From the NCBI RefSeq assembly GCF_034670185.1, contig NZ_JAXMNY010000001.1, positions 682,001 to 746,000 of the forward strand: a DNA stretch of 64,000 nt, in the 5' to 3' direction. The notes beneath the pieces are model-generated. The model searched no databases and was not told the origin of the DNA. It worked only from the letters and a program-made list of their open reading frames with translations. Shown here piece by piece: positions 25,620 to 34,609 of this stretch (the first letter of the stretch is position 1; each line of letters opens with the position of its first letter). The position numbers and the translations under genes were made by a program. The stretch is from Nisaea sp. Lineage in GTDB: Bacteria > Pseudomonadota > Alphaproteobacteria > Thalassobaculales > Thalassobaculaceae.

Positions 25620-26528
25620 TCATGTCGACAGCAGCAGGAAGAAGATCCCGGTGATCACCAGGCCGATCCCGGCGAGCTCCAGCGGGCTGCTCTTTTCCTT
25701 GAAGAAGAGATAGGAGGCCGCGAAGGTGAAAACGAGTTCGATCTGGCCGAGCGCACGGACGTAGGCGGCATTCTGGATCGTCATGGCGGTAAACCAGCAG
25801 GCGGAAGCGGCCATGCCGCTGAGCCCGACAATGCCCGCGACTTTCCAGTTCCGCAGCGCCGCCGTGATCTGCCCCGGGTCCCGGATGCGCATGTAGCCCG
25901 CCATGGCGACGGTCTGCATGATGGTGACGCAGCCGAGGGTAAAGCCTGCCTGGATCAGGAATCCTTCACCTCCGAGGGAAAGCGACGCCGCACGGTAAGA
26001 TACCGCCGAGATACCGAAGCAGGCGCCGGAGGCGAGACCGATCATGGCCGTCCGGCTGGTCAGGGACCGGACGATGCCGGAAATCCCCGTGGCCTGCTTG
26101 GCGGCGGAGATGGCCAGTACCCCGATGAAGCTGATCAGGATGGCGATCATTGCGCCAGCGGTCAGCGGATCGCCGAGAATGACGATGCCGAAGACCGCAG
26201 CCTGCACTGTCTCGGTCTTGGAATAGGTGGTTCCGACGGCAAAGTTCCGGAAGGCGAAGAGATAAACGAGCAGGGCGGTGGCGGCGATCTGAGTCGCTCC
26301 GCCGATAGCCGCATAGATCCAGAAGGCCGGTTGCGGCTCCGGCATGCTGAGACCCACACCGTCATGCAGGAACCAGACATAGAGCCAGGCCGGGACTACC
26401 GCATAGAAGAAGCGGATAAAGGTCGCTCCGGACGTGCTGAGTTTCGATGTCAGATGCTTCTGCAGGGCAGAGCGCAGGTTCTGGCAAAAAGCCGCAGCGA
26501 TGGTGATCGGAATCCAGAGTTCGATCAT
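25620..26528 (-). CDS. EamA/DMT family transporter
   Basis: 302 residues with ten predicted membrane helices in two EamA repeats. The first starts PITIAAAFCQNLRSALQKHL, with GATQIAATALLVYLFAFRNFAVGTTYSKTETVQAAVFGIVILGDPL. The second ends YVRALGQIELVFTFAASYLFFKEKSSPLELAGIGLVITGIFFLLL. These are the paired motifs of drug/metabolite transporters. The substrate is unknown. It is placed 37 bp after an enolase-superfamily dehydratase on the same strand, so it may move a sugar acid or related metabolite. Confidence 0.9.
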   Translation of the reverse strand: MIELWIPITIAAAFCQNLRSALQKHLTSKLSTSGATFIRFFYAVVPAWLYVWFLHDGVGLSMPEPQPAFWIYAAIGGATQIAATALLVYLFAFRNFAVGTTYSKTETVQAAVFGIVILGDPLTAGAMIAILISFIGVLAISAAKQATGISGIVRSLTSRTAMIGLASGACFGISAVSYRAASLSLGGEGFLIQAGFTLGCVTIMQTVAMAGYMRIRDPGQITAALRNWKVAGIVGLSGMAASACWFTAMTIQNAAYVRALGQIELVFTFAASYLFFKEKSSPLELAGIGLVITGIFFLLLST

Positions 26529-26565
26529 TAAAAATACCTAAATGTCAGATGATTGACGCGGTTTG

Positions 26566-27768
26566 TTAAAGTGATGAGCGGCGGATGTGACAATCCGGTC
26601 GTTTGAGGATATCCGGCTGCAGGCTGAGGCCGTGTCCGGCGCCTGCCGGTGCCGTGATCTCGCCGTTGGTGACCGGGGGAAGCTGTGTGACGAGATCACC
26701 ATACCAGCCGTAATAGAAGGCGCGCACCATTTCCTGGATGAAGCAGTTATGGGTGTTGAGGGCCAGATGGGTCGAGGCGGCAAGGACGACAGGCCCGGTG
26801 CAGTCATGGAAGGCGACCGGAACGTGCCAGGCATCCGCCATGGCCGCCATCTTGCGCGCTTCGGATACACCCCCGCCCCAGGCAATATCGGTGATGATCA
26901 GGCTGAGGGATTCCATCTCCAGCAATTGCCGGTAGTCGGCGCGGCCACCACGCGTCTCGCCGACTGCGATGGGGGCGGCGGTGGCACGGGCCACCTCGTC
27001 AAGGCTGGAGAGATTGTCCATGAATACCGGGTCCTCGACCCAGAGCGGGTCTACGGCTTCCAGAGCACGGCTGATCTTGATTGCGGTCGGCCGGTCCCAC
27101 ATGGAATGCAGCTCGGCCATGATGTCCATGCGATCGCCGTGAGCCTCGCGGATCTTTTCGAACGGGGCCATGGCTGTCGCCAGGTCGCGCGGGTTGATAT
27201 GGTGGCCCCGGCTGGCTTCGGCGGCGTAATCGAACGGCCAGATCTTCATTGCCGTGATGCCCATTTCCAGCAGGCTGGCGGCAAGCTCGTCGGCGTGGTT
27301 CAGGAAAGCGTCGAGATCCTCAAAACCTCCCTGGTTGGCGTCGAGGCCGAAATTATCCGTTCCCTGGGTCGGCCGGTTCTGCACGTAGCGGGTGCCGGCG
27401 CAGGTATTATAGACGCGGATGCTGTCCCGGACCGCGCCGCCAAGTGCCTGGTGCAGCGGCATGTCTTTTGACTTGGCGAACAGATCCCAGAGCGCGATGT
27501 CGACCGCGGAGCGGCCACGCATTTCCGCGCCAGCTCCGCTGAAGCCCACATAGCCGGTCAGGTCGCGCTGATGCTGTTCGATCCGGTGTGGATCCTTGCC
27601 GAGCAGATAGGGAGCGATGATGTCGTGAATATGGGCCTCGGCGGCGCCGGGCCCATAGAAGGTTTCGCCGAGGCCGTCCGCGCCGTCATCGGCGACAACG
27701 CGGACCCAAAGCAGGTTTGGAAACTCCTCGATCCGGATGGTTTCGATAGTCGAGACTTTCGCGCCCAT
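26566..27768 (-). CDS. Enolase-superfamily sugar-acid dehydratase (mandelate racemase/muconate-lactonizing family)
   Basis: 400 residues. Barrel motifs are DIMAELHSMW (Glu ligand, about 215), PLWVEDPVF (about 240), IAVGETRGGR (Glu, about 265), DIAWGGGVSEARKMAAMAD and the catalytic-histidine segment VAFHDCTGPV (about 320). The AELH / VEDP / GET / HDCTGP combination resembles galactonate- or mannonate-type dehydratases, but the exact substrate is not readable. N-terminal MGAKVSTIETIRIEEFPNLLWVRV is normal. It heads a leftward run with the DMT transporter. This is the second member of the superfamily in the window and only distantly like the one near 14 kb. Confidence 0.9.
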   Translation of the reverse strand: MGAKVSTIETIRIEEFPNLLWVRVVADDGADGLGETFYGPGAAEAHIHDIIAPYLLGKDPHRIEQHQRDLTGYVGFSGAGAEMRGRSAVDIALWDLFAKSKDMPLHQALGGAVRDSIRVYNTCAGTRYVQNRPTQGTDNFGLDANQGGFEDLDAFLNHADELAASLLEMGITAMKIWPFDYAAEASRGHHINPRDLATAMAPFEKIREAHGDRMDIMAELHSMWDRPTAIKISRALEAVDPLWVEDPVFMDNLSSLDEVARATAAPIAVGETRGGRADYRQLLEMESLSLIITDIAWGGGVSEARKMAAMADAWHVPVAFHDCTGPVVLAASTHLALNTHNCFIQEMVRAFYYGWYGDLVTQLPPVTNGEITAPAGAGHGLSLQPDILKRPDCHIRRSSL

Positions 27769-27867
27769 TCTTTTCCTCCGCCCTCGTCACCGGTCTTTGC
27801 CGTTTTTTCGATTGTGAAGCGAAGCAGGGAAGAGCACCAGATGGAGGTCGGAAAAAGGTGTGCTTTC

Positions 27868-28164
27868 CTAAAGCACCAATCCAACACCTTTCTTGATCAA
27901 TCCGATGACCGAGTTGATGGCATCGACGCGCATGCTTTGGGCAGCCGTTGCGTCTTTTGCGGCTTTGATCTTTGCGTCCATGTCCGCAATCGTCGGGGTT
28001 TTGATGGTCGCCATCTTGTCTGCAATGTCAGAAAGCGACATCCCGTCGATCTCGTTCTTCAGATTGTTAATCTTGACTGTGGTCAATGTGCGGTCCGGCT
28101 CGTCAAGGGAGCCTGCAGCGCTTTCCAGCGAGGCGATCTTTTGGTTCAGTTCATCGCGGGTCAT
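27868..28164 (-). CDS. Small helical/coiled-coil protein, unknown function
   Basis: 98 residues, almost entirely helical: MTRDELNQKIASLESAAGSLDEPDR at the start, heptad-like hydrophobics, then TIADMDAKIKAAKDATAAQSMRVDAINSVIGLIKKGVGLVL with a hydrophobic end. No cysteines or catalytic motifs. AAGGA precedes the ATG. It follows a lipoprotein gene by 44 bp on the same strand, and both are rich in Ala/Lys/Ser helices, suggesting that they work together. I do not recognise either family. Confidence 0.7.
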   Translation of the reverse strand: MTRDELNQKIASLESAAGSLDEPDRTLTTVKINNLKNEIDGMSLSDIADKMATIKTPTIADMDAKIKAAKDATAAQSMRVDAINSVIGLIKKGVGLVL

Positions 28165-28208
28165 ACGGAGAATCCTTCCGGAACAATGCGGGGGAACGAG
28201 CGATGGTG

Positions 28209-28805
28209 TTAGCCATCAAGACCGGTCAAGAGGACCTTCAGGTCATTGGCGGCACCGGTCACGCGCGGGATGGTCTTTTGGACCTTTGTTATCAGGTGTG
28301 AGACGGAAGGCTGCTCAAGCACGCTGGTGACGATTTTCTCGCCTGCTTTTTCCGATTGGATGTAAGCATCCAGGGCGATCTGCACGTCCTTCATCGTGCT
28401 GATGTACTGTCCGAGCTCTTCCGATTTCGCCTTGATGGCGTCGAGGTCCTGCTGCAATTTCGCGCGGGCCGCGGCCGCGGATTGCGTGGATGATGCGGAC
28501 GCTTTCAGGACTTTTTCCGCCAGTGCCTTACGTTCGGCCGCGCTGTCGCCCTTGTTGCTATCAGACAGGAGGCTGACCAGTTGCGTTTTGCTGTCTGCCT
28601 CCCGCTTGGCAATCCGTTCCTCTGCCTGTTTCTGGATTTTCGTGGAAGCAAGGACAAGGGCCTCTGACTGGGTGGCGACGGCTTCGATTGCCGTTCCGAA
28701 ATACTGGATTTGTGCCGTTGAAAGTTGCTTGACCTCGGGCGGTGTCGCGCAGGCCGAAAGTGCAATCAGCATCGCGCCGGCCATAATGTTTCGAAGAGTG
28801 CGCAT
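28209..28805 (-). CDS. Putative lipoprotein with long coiled coil
   Basis: 198 residues from the ATG at 28805, which follows GGAGG. The N-terminus RTLRNIMAGAMLIALSAC contains a lipobox (LSA-Cys), so it is a lipid-anchored envelope protein. The rest is helical and coiled-coil: EALVLASTKIQKQAEERIAKREADSK, then AAARAKLQQDLDAIKAKSEELGQYISTM, then a C-terminal helix. There is no peptidoglycan-binding motif (no OmpA- or Lpp-like end). Function unknown; perhaps an envelope stress or spacer protein. It is transcribed with the small coiled-coil gene after it. Confidence 0.8.
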   Translation of the reverse strand: MRTLRNIMAGAMLIALSACATPPEVKQLSTAQIQYFGTAIEAVATQSEALVLASTKIQKQAEERIAKREADSKTQLVSLLSDSNKGDSAAERKALAEKVLKASASSTQSAAAARAKLQQDLDAIKAKSEELGQYISTMKDVQIALDAYIQSEKAGEKIVTSVLEQPSVSHLITKVQKTIPRVTGAANDLKVLLTGLDG

Positions 28806-28946
28806 ACAACCTCCATGGAGCGCTATTGCGCTCAAATTCGATAAATTTACTCGTAAAAAGTGTATTTTGTGTTGCTGTTAATGGCAACGAAAAAATATCT
28901 TTTTATTCAAAATGGAGGTGTCGTGCGTATTTCTAGACGCGTTTGC

Positions 28947-30185
28947 TCAATCGTAGCTGCGTGCGTCCTCGATCACCTTGCCGTCATTGGCGAGGCTGCC
29001 TTCGGCTACCAGAGAGACCGCGCCACGAAGTTTTGTGACGGCTTGCAAGCTGGAGGCAACGGTGTCGGAGAGTGCATCTCCTGAGGCTGTGGTCTCGCAA
29101 TGTAATGTCATCACGTCCTCGCCGGTCCGGCCAGTGACGATAAGGCGTGCTTTCAGGATTTCCGGGTGGCGCTTCACCACCTCGGCAACTTGTCCCGGGT
29201 GAACAAACATGCCTTTGATCTTGGTGGTCTGGTCGGCACGGCCCATCCAGCCCTTGATGCGCTGGTTGGTGCGTCCGCACGGACTGGGGCCTGTCAGAAC
29301 CGCCGACATATCGCCGGTGCCGAAGCGGATGAGCGGATAGCTCTGATTGAGGCTGGTGACGACGATCTCGCCAACCTCACCCTCGGCGACCGGATCGCCG
29401 GTTCCGGGGCGGACGATCTCCACGATCACGCCTTCGTCAAGGATCATGCCTTCCAGAGCCGGGCTCTCATAGGCAACAAGCCCGAGATCTGCGGTGCCAT
29501 AGCATTGCAGCACGTCGCAGCCGAGTTCGGACAATTCCTTGCGCAGGCTCGGGGGCAGGGCTTCGCCGCCGACGAGGCCCTTCTTCATGCTGGAGATGTC
29601 GGTGCCCAACTCCCGCGCTTTCTCGAGGATGATTTTCAGGAAGCTCGGAGTGCCGCCATAGCCTGACGGCTTGAGACCGGCGGCTGCCTGGACCTGCATT
29701 TCGGTATTTCCGACGCCGCCCGGAAAGACGGCGCAACCGATGGCGCGTGCGGCGCTGTCGACCATCATCCCGGCCGGGGTCAGGTGATAGGAGAAGCAGT
29801 TGTGCAGGATCTCGCCCTTACGGAACCCGGCGGCGTAAAGTGTGCGCGCGAATCTCCAGGGATCGGGCTCGGGGCCTTCCGCATCGTAAATCGGGCCAGG
29901 CGACATATAGAGCCGGGCAAGGCCGTTCGGTGCGACAGTGGTCATGCCGCCAAAGGGAGGTGTGCTTTTCTGCAGGTCAAGCAAGTCGCCCTTGCGGGTG
30001 ACGGGGAGGCTGGCAAGGGCCGTGCGGCTGGTGATCGCGCCCGGATCGACATCCGCCAGCAGTTTCCCGAAATAGGCGGTCTTGCCCTTGGCCAGGGCGA
30101 CCTGAGCGGACAAGGCCGCCATCTGGGCGGCCTCGCGTTCGTCGGTACTGCGGGTTTCAAGCGTGTCGTAAAAATCGCCGCTCAT
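28947..30185 (-). CDS. Phenylacetate-CoA ligase-like AMP-forming enzyme
   Basis: 412 residues, the short PaaK-like architecture. Visible are the entry PFGGMTTVAPNGLARLYMSPGP near residue 75, a central GLVGGEALPPSLRKELSELG and CYGTADLGLVAYESP (A5-like), and RFGTGDMSAVL with a C-terminal IKGWMGRADQTTKIKGMFVHPGQ. PaaK-type enzymes activate aromatic acids with ATP and CoA. The P-loop-like TSGTTG motif of classical members is modified here to the LYMSPGP region. It is the last gene of the Liv-type operon, 39 bp after livF, suggesting that it acts on the imported compound. Confidence 0.88.
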   Translation of the reverse strand: MSGDFYDTLETRSTDEREAAQMAALSAQVALAKGKTAYFGKLLADVDPGAITSRTALASLPVTRKGDLLDLQKSTPPFGGMTTVAPNGLARLYMSPGPIYDAEGPEPDPWRFARTLYAAGFRKGEILHNCFSYHLTPAGMMVDSAARAIGCAVFPGGVGNTEMQVQAAAGLKPSGYGGTPSFLKIILEKARELGTDISSMKKGLVGGEALPPSLRKELSELGCDVLQCYGTADLGLVAYESPALEGMILDEGVIVEIVRPGTGDPVAEGEVGEIVVTSLNQSYPLIRFGTGDMSAVLTGPSPCGRTNQRIKGWMGRADQTTKIKGMFVHPGQVAEVVKRHPEILKARLIVTGRTGEDVMTLHCETTASGDALSDTVASSLQAVTKLRGAVSLVAEGSLANDGKVIEDARSYD

Positions 30186-30224
30186 TTCGGTACGGTCCCC
30201 AACTCTTGAATGCGTGACGATGTG

Positions 30225-31058
30225 TTAGCCGAGCCAGCGTTTGCGACGGCGGTAATGCTTCACGTCGCGGAAGCTCTTCCGGCCGCCGGTGCTGATGCCG
30301 AGGTAGAATTCCTTCACATCCTCGTTTGAGCGCAGGCTTTCCGCATCGCCTTCCATGACGACCCGGCCGCTTTCCAGGATGTAGCCATACTTCGCGTAGC
30401 GCAGAGCGACGTTTGTGTTCTGCTCGGCCAGCAGGATGGAGACACCTTCCTGCTCGTTGATCTTCTTGACGATCTCGAAGATCTGTTCGACCAGCTGCGG
30501 GGCGAGGCCCATGGACGGCTCGTCCAGCAGGATTGTTTTAGGCCGGCTCATCAGCGCCCGGCCGATGGCAACCATCTGCTGCTCGCCACCGGACGTGTAG
30601 CCCGCCAGGCTGGTGCGCCGATCGCGCAGGCGTGGGAAATAATTATAGACCATCTCCAGATCCCGGGCGATGCCGGCCCTGTCCCCGCCGCGTGTGAACG
30701 CACCGGTCATCAGGTTTTCCTCGACGGTCAGATGTTCGAAGCAGTGGCGGCCTTCCATGACCTGGATAACGCCCTGCTCGACGAGATTGTGAGGGTTCAT
30801 CGACTGGATCGGGTGACCCTCGAATTCGATCGTGCCTTTCGTTACCTCGCCGCGTTCGGACTTAAGCAGGTTCGAAATGGCTTTCAGTGTTGTGGTCTTG
30901 CCGGCGCCGTTGCCGCCGAGAAGGGCGACGATGCCGCCGCGCGGGACTTCAAGGGAGACGCCCTTCAAGACCAGAATGACGTGGTCGTAGATGACCTCGA
31001 TATTATTGACGCGGAGTATCGGCTGTTCCGCTCCGGTTTCCTGTTCGACCGCTGTCAC
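30225..31058 (-). CDS. livF: ABC transporter ATP-binding protein, LivF type
   Basis: 277 residues. Walker A is GGNGAGKTT, the ABC signature is SGGEQQM, and Walker B is ILLDEPSMGLAPQ; PILRVNNIEVIYDHVILVLKGVSLEV is the family's N-terminus. I chose the GTG at 31058 because GGAGG precedes it; the open frame to 31175 would add 39 residues of low-complexity Arg-rich sequence. The C-terminus carries an unusual extension after FYLGI (STGGRKSFRDVKHYRRRKRW) that is basic. It is one of two ATPases of the Liv-type importer, with LivG at 34610. Confidence 0.93.
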   Translation of the reverse strand: MTAVEQETGAEQPILRVNNIEVIYDHVILVLKGVSLEVPRGGIVALLGGNGAGKTTTLKAISNLLKSERGEVTKGTIEFEGHPIQSMNPHNLVEQGVIQVMEGRHCFEHLTVEENLMTGAFTRGGDRAGIARDLEMVYNYFPRLRDRRTSLAGYTSGGEQQMVAIGRALMSRPKTILLDEPSMGLAPQLVEQIFEIVKKINEQEGVSILLAEQNTNVALRYAKYGYILESGRVVMEGDAESLRSNEDVKEFYLGISTGGRKSFRDVKHYRRRKRWLG

Positions 31059-31122
31059 TTCCTGTTCCTCCGGATGATTGGACGCGGCGCCGGTTGTCCG
31101 GCGCCGCGTCCGTATCAGGTCA

Positions 31123-32451
31123 TCAGCTGCAGCTGCGCGGCGTGATGTTGTTTTCCTTGGCGTAAGCCGCGGCATCTTCCTTCACGAGGGCGCGGACGAC
31201 ATCGTGCATCGGCTCGATCCACTCGGAGACGATGTTCCACTTGCCAGCGGCCGCATCCCATTGCTGGATTGCGATCGGGCCGTCACCTTCGTGATTTTCG
31301 CAGGTGATCTTGATCGGCTTCATGAAGTTTTTCAGGCCGAGGCGATCAAAATCGGCTTCCTTGAGGTCGATTGCCTCGAAACCATCACGCACATGCTCAC
31401 CGCGAATGTCCTTCGTGCCATGGATCTTGATGGCATTCCGCATCGCTTCAGCCGTGAAAATGGCTTCGAGCATGCCACGGTTATAGAGGACTTCGCCTAC
31501 ACGAGCTTCTTCGCCCGCGCCGTTACCCTTGGCGTAAACGTGCGTCTTGATCTCGTTCAAAGCTTCGAAGTCAGCGCCCGGAGCATGCATGGTGCCCGCG
31601 AGATAGCCGTTCGCAGCCGGACCAGCCGGTGCGACGTCATTCTCTGAACCGGACCACCAGACGCCGATGAACTTGTCCATCGGGAAACGAATGGCAGCGG
31701 CTTCCTTGATGGCAACCTGGTTCATTACGCCCCAGCCCCACATGAAGATCCAGTCGGGCTTGCCGCGGCGAACCTGCAGCCAGGTAGCTTTCTGTTCCTG
31801 ACCCGGATGGTCGACCGGCAGAAGCATCAGCTCGAAGCCGTACTTGGCGCCGAGCGTTTCCAGCGTCTTGATCGGCTCCTTGCCATAGGCGGAGTTATGG
31901 AAGACGAGGGCGATCTTTTTGCCCTTCAGGTTCTCCATGCCACCTTCCTTTTCGCCGACATATTTGACGAAGGCGCTGGCCTGGGACCAGTAGGTGGCCG
32001 GGAAGTTGAAGATGTACGGGAAGACGGTGCCGTCAGCTGCGGAGGTCCGGCCGTATCCCATGGAGAGGATCGGAATTTTGTCTTCGCTGGCCTTCGGGAT
32101 CAGCGCGTAGGTCACGCCCGTGGAGTGCGGGTTGAAGACGAGGGCACCTGATTGGCCTTCGTTTTTCAGGTTCTCGTAGCACTCGACGGAGACCTTGGTG
32201 TTGTAGCCGGTCTCGCACTCGACGACATCGACCTTGATGCCTTCGACGCCGCCATCACGCTCGTTGAGCATGTTGAAATAGTCGATGAAGCCGTTCGCCA
32301 GCGGAATGCCGTTCGGGGCATAGGCGCCCGTCCGGTAGACCAGGTTCGGAACGGTATATGAGTCATAGTCCGCCCGGGCGGTTTCCGCCCAGGTCGCGCC
32401 GGCGATAACGCCCGCCGCCGCGATGGCAATGCTTGCCTTCGATAGTCTCAT
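31123..32451 (-). CDS. ABC transporter periplasmic binding protein, Liv/amide-urea type
   Basis: 442 residues with a Sec signal peptide (SKASIAIAAAGVIAGATWAETARA). The mature protein has the type I periplasmic-binding fold features of Leu/Ile/Val receptors: RTGAYAPNGIPLANGFIDYFNMLNERDGGVEGIKVDVVECETGY, and GKKIALVFHNSAYGKEPIKTLETL. It is longer than amino-acid LivJ (about 370). This size class often accompanies acyl-CoA ligases in alphaproteobacteria, which suggests an aromatic or aliphatic acid ligand; this is inference. It lies between livM and livF in the operon. Confidence 0.92.
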   Translation of the reverse strand: MRLSKASIAIAAAGVIAGATWAETARADYDSYTVPNLVYRTGAYAPNGIPLANGFIDYFNMLNERDGGVEGIKVDVVECETGYNTKVSVECYENLKNEGQSGALVFNPHSTGVTYALIPKASEDKIPILSMGYGRTSAADGTVFPYIFNFPATYWSQASAFVKYVGEKEGGMENLKGKKIALVFHNSAYGKEPIKTLETLGAKYGFELMLLPVDHPGQEQKATWLQVRRGKPDWIFMWGWGVMNQVAIKEAAAIRFPMDKFIGVWWSGSENDVAPAGPAANGYLAGTMHAPGADFEALNEIKTHVYAKGNGAGEEARVGEVLYNRGMLEAIFTAEAMRNAIKIHGTKDIRGEHVRDGFEAIDLKEADFDRLGLKNFMKPIKITCENHEGDGPIAIQQWDAAAGKWNIVSEWIEPMHDVVRALVKEDAAAYAKENNITPRSCS

Positions 32452-32549
32452 TAGTTGCCTCCCTTAAAGTGGCCGCATATTTCGCGGTCCGTTCAGGTTA
32501 GTGCGTGAAGTGCCACGCGGAGCCTTTTCCCCCTGCCAGACAAGGCTGG

Positions 32550-33623
32550 TCAGTAGGGGAAGGGCCAAAGTCGGAGCTTCTCCTTGGCGATCTGCCACAT
32601 GCGTGCCAGACCGTGTGGCTCCTTGATGAGGAAGAAGATGATCAGCGAGCCGACGAGCATGAACTCGATATGTTTCGCCGTCACCGGAACCATCCCGATC
32701 CAGTCGACCAGAACGACCTTCAGCCCGACCGGCATCAGCGCCATGAAGGCGGCACCGAGGAACGATCCGAGCACGCTGCCAAGACCGCCGATGATGATGG
32801 CGAACAGCACGAAGAACGATTGCAGGATGTCAAAGGCTTCCGTGGCTTCGACGGTGCCGAGCCAGATATGGAAGATGATCGCACCGCCCATGCCGATATA
32901 GAAAGACGAGACGGCAAAGGCCAGCAGCTTGGTCTGCAGCGGGCGGATGCCCAGAAGCTCGGCCGCGATGTCCATGTCCCGGATCGACATCCAGCTACGC
33001 CCGACACGGCCGCGTACCAGATTCAGGGCTATCCATGTAAAGACGATGATGAAACCGAGCACGAACAGATACTGTGCGGCGGGCTCGGCCTGCGGTCCGG
33101 AAACAAGGAACCCGAACACTTCGCGCGGCGGTGCGGTGATCTGGCTCATTTCGTAATTGTAGAACCACGGCACCTTGTTGAACATCCAGATCAGGAAGAA
33201 CTGGGCCGCCAGCGTTGCGACGGCGAGATAGAACCCCTTGATCCGCAGGCTCGGTAGGCCAAACAGCACGCCGACAGCCGCTGTACAGCCGCCGGAGAAA
33301 AGGATCACGAAGATCAGGTTCAATTCCGGAAAGGCCGTGCAGAGCTTGTAGGAGCTATAGGCGCCGACAGCCATGAAGCCGCCGGTACCGAGGGAGATCT
33401 GGCCGCAATAGCCAACGAGGATGTTCAGGCCGAGCGCGACCAGCGCATAGACCATGAACGGCAGCAGGATAGCTTTCGACCAGTAGTCGTTGATGACAAA
33501 TGGAATGATGGCAAGTGCCACCACCAGGATGGCAGCCAGCAGAATCTTGTCCTGAAAGATCGGAAAGAGCTGCTGATCGGCGGCATAGTTCCGTTTGAAC
33601 TGGCCTGTTTCACGGTACAGCAT
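32550..33623 (-). CDS. livM: ABC transporter permease, LivM type
   Basis: 357 residues with eight or more hydrophobic helices. The family motif around LGLNILVGYCGQISLGTGGFMAVGAYSSY (about residue 65) and the cytoplasmic EAA-like loop SWMSIRDMDIAAELLGI (about 225) are clear, as is IIIGGLGSVLGSFLGAAFMALMP near the end. An extended N-terminus (LYRETGQFKRNYAADQQLFPIFQDK) precedes the first helix. Four bp separate it from livH, indicating translational coupling. It forms the heterodimeric channel with LivH. Confidence 0.94.
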   Translation of the reverse strand: MLYRETGQFKRNYAADQQLFPIFQDKILLAAILVVALAIIPFVINDYWSKAILLPFMVYALVALGLNILVGYCGQISLGTGGFMAVGAYSSYKLCTAFPELNLIFVILFSGGCTAAVGVLFGLPSLRIKGFYLAVATLAAQFFLIWMFNKVPWFYNYEMSQITAPPREVFGFLVSGPQAEPAAQYLFVLGFIIVFTWIALNLVRGRVGRSWMSIRDMDIAAELLGIRPLQTKLLAFAVSSFYIGMGGAIIFHIWLGTVEATEAFDILQSFFVLFAIIIGGLGSVLGSFLGAAFMALMPVGLKVVLVDWIGMVPVTAKHIEFMLVGSLIIFFLIKEPHGLARMWQIAKEKLRLWPFPY

Positions 33624-33627
33624 GGAC

Positions 33628-34584
33628 TTAAACCCTTTCGATGATCTTGTCGCCGAACAGTCCTTGCGGCCTGAACATCAGGAAGGCGAGTGCCAGCATG
33701 AAGGCGAACCAGTTTTCCACGGCACCGCCATGGACGCTGTACCAGAAGACTTCGACGACCTTTTCCCCAAGCCCGATGATCAGACCGCCGATAATGGCGC
33801 CGGGGATGGACGTAAAACCGCCGAGGATGAGGACGGGCAGGGCCTTCAGCGCGATCAGCGACAGGCTGAACTGCACGCCGGACTTACTGCCCCACATGAT
33901 TCCGGCCACCAGCGCGACGATACCGGCGACAGACCAGACGATGACCCAGATCTGCTGCAGCGAGATGCCGACGGAGAGGGCCGCCTGGTGATCGTCGGCC
34001 ACGGCGCGGAGCGCACGGCCAATCCGGGTCTTGGTGAAGAATATCGCGAGCACGGCGACGAGTGAGCCGGCGGCGACGGCCGCGGTCACATCGAGCTGCT
34101 CGACATAAACCCCGCCGATATCCCAGATGTCGGTCGGCAGACCGATATCCAGAACCTTCACATCACTGCCCCACATCAGGTCGCCGGCGCCTTCCAGCAC
34201 GTAGGAGAGGCCCAGCGTGGCCATGAAGAGGATGATCAGCTCCTGGTTCACCAAGGGTCTGAGCACGACCCTTTCGATTATCACGGCGAGAAGGATCATG
34301 ATCACCACCGTGGCGCCTAATGCGACGATGACGGTGAGCCATTTGGGCAGGCCGTCCGGCATATATTCCATGATGCCTGTAAGGGTCAGCGCGGCAAACA
34401 AAGCCATCACGCCCTGGGCAAAGTTAAAGACGCCGGATGCCTTGAAGATCAGCACAAAGCCGAGGGCGACGAGGGAGTAAAGCACTCCGGCCATCAGGCC
34501 CTTGATTACGGTTTCGATGAAGATGAGCGGGTCGAGGTACATGTCCACGAAGGGCTGCACCAGCACTGCATAAATTAGTTCCAC
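33628..34584 (-). CDS. livH: ABC transporter permease, LivH type
   Basis: 318 residues. The family motif FIETVIKGLMAGVLYSLVALGFVLIFKASGVFNFAQGVMALFAA is present near residue 25, the conserved loop GRALRAVADDHQAALSVGIS near 200, and ILGGFTSIPGAIIGGLIIGLGE near 255. It lies between livG (25 bp upstream) and livM (4 bp downstream). No anomalies. Confidence 0.95.
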   Translation of the reverse strand: MELIYAVLVQPFVDMYLDPLIFIETVIKGLMAGVLYSLVALGFVLIFKASGVFNFAQGVMALFAALTLTGIMEYMPDGLPKWLTVIVALGATVVIMILLAVIIERVVLRPLVNQELIILFMATLGLSYVLEGAGDLMWGSDVKVLDIGLPTDIWDIGGVYVEQLDVTAAVAAGSLVAVLAIFFTKTRIGRALRAVADDHQAALSVGISLQQIWVIVWSVAGIVALVAGIMWGSKSGVQFSLSLIALKALPVLILGGFTSIPGAIIGGLIIGLGEKVVEVFWYSVHGGAVENWFAFMLALAFLMFRPQGLFGDKIIERV

Positions 34585-34609
34585 GTTCGGACTCCTTTGG
34601 CGCGCCGTG

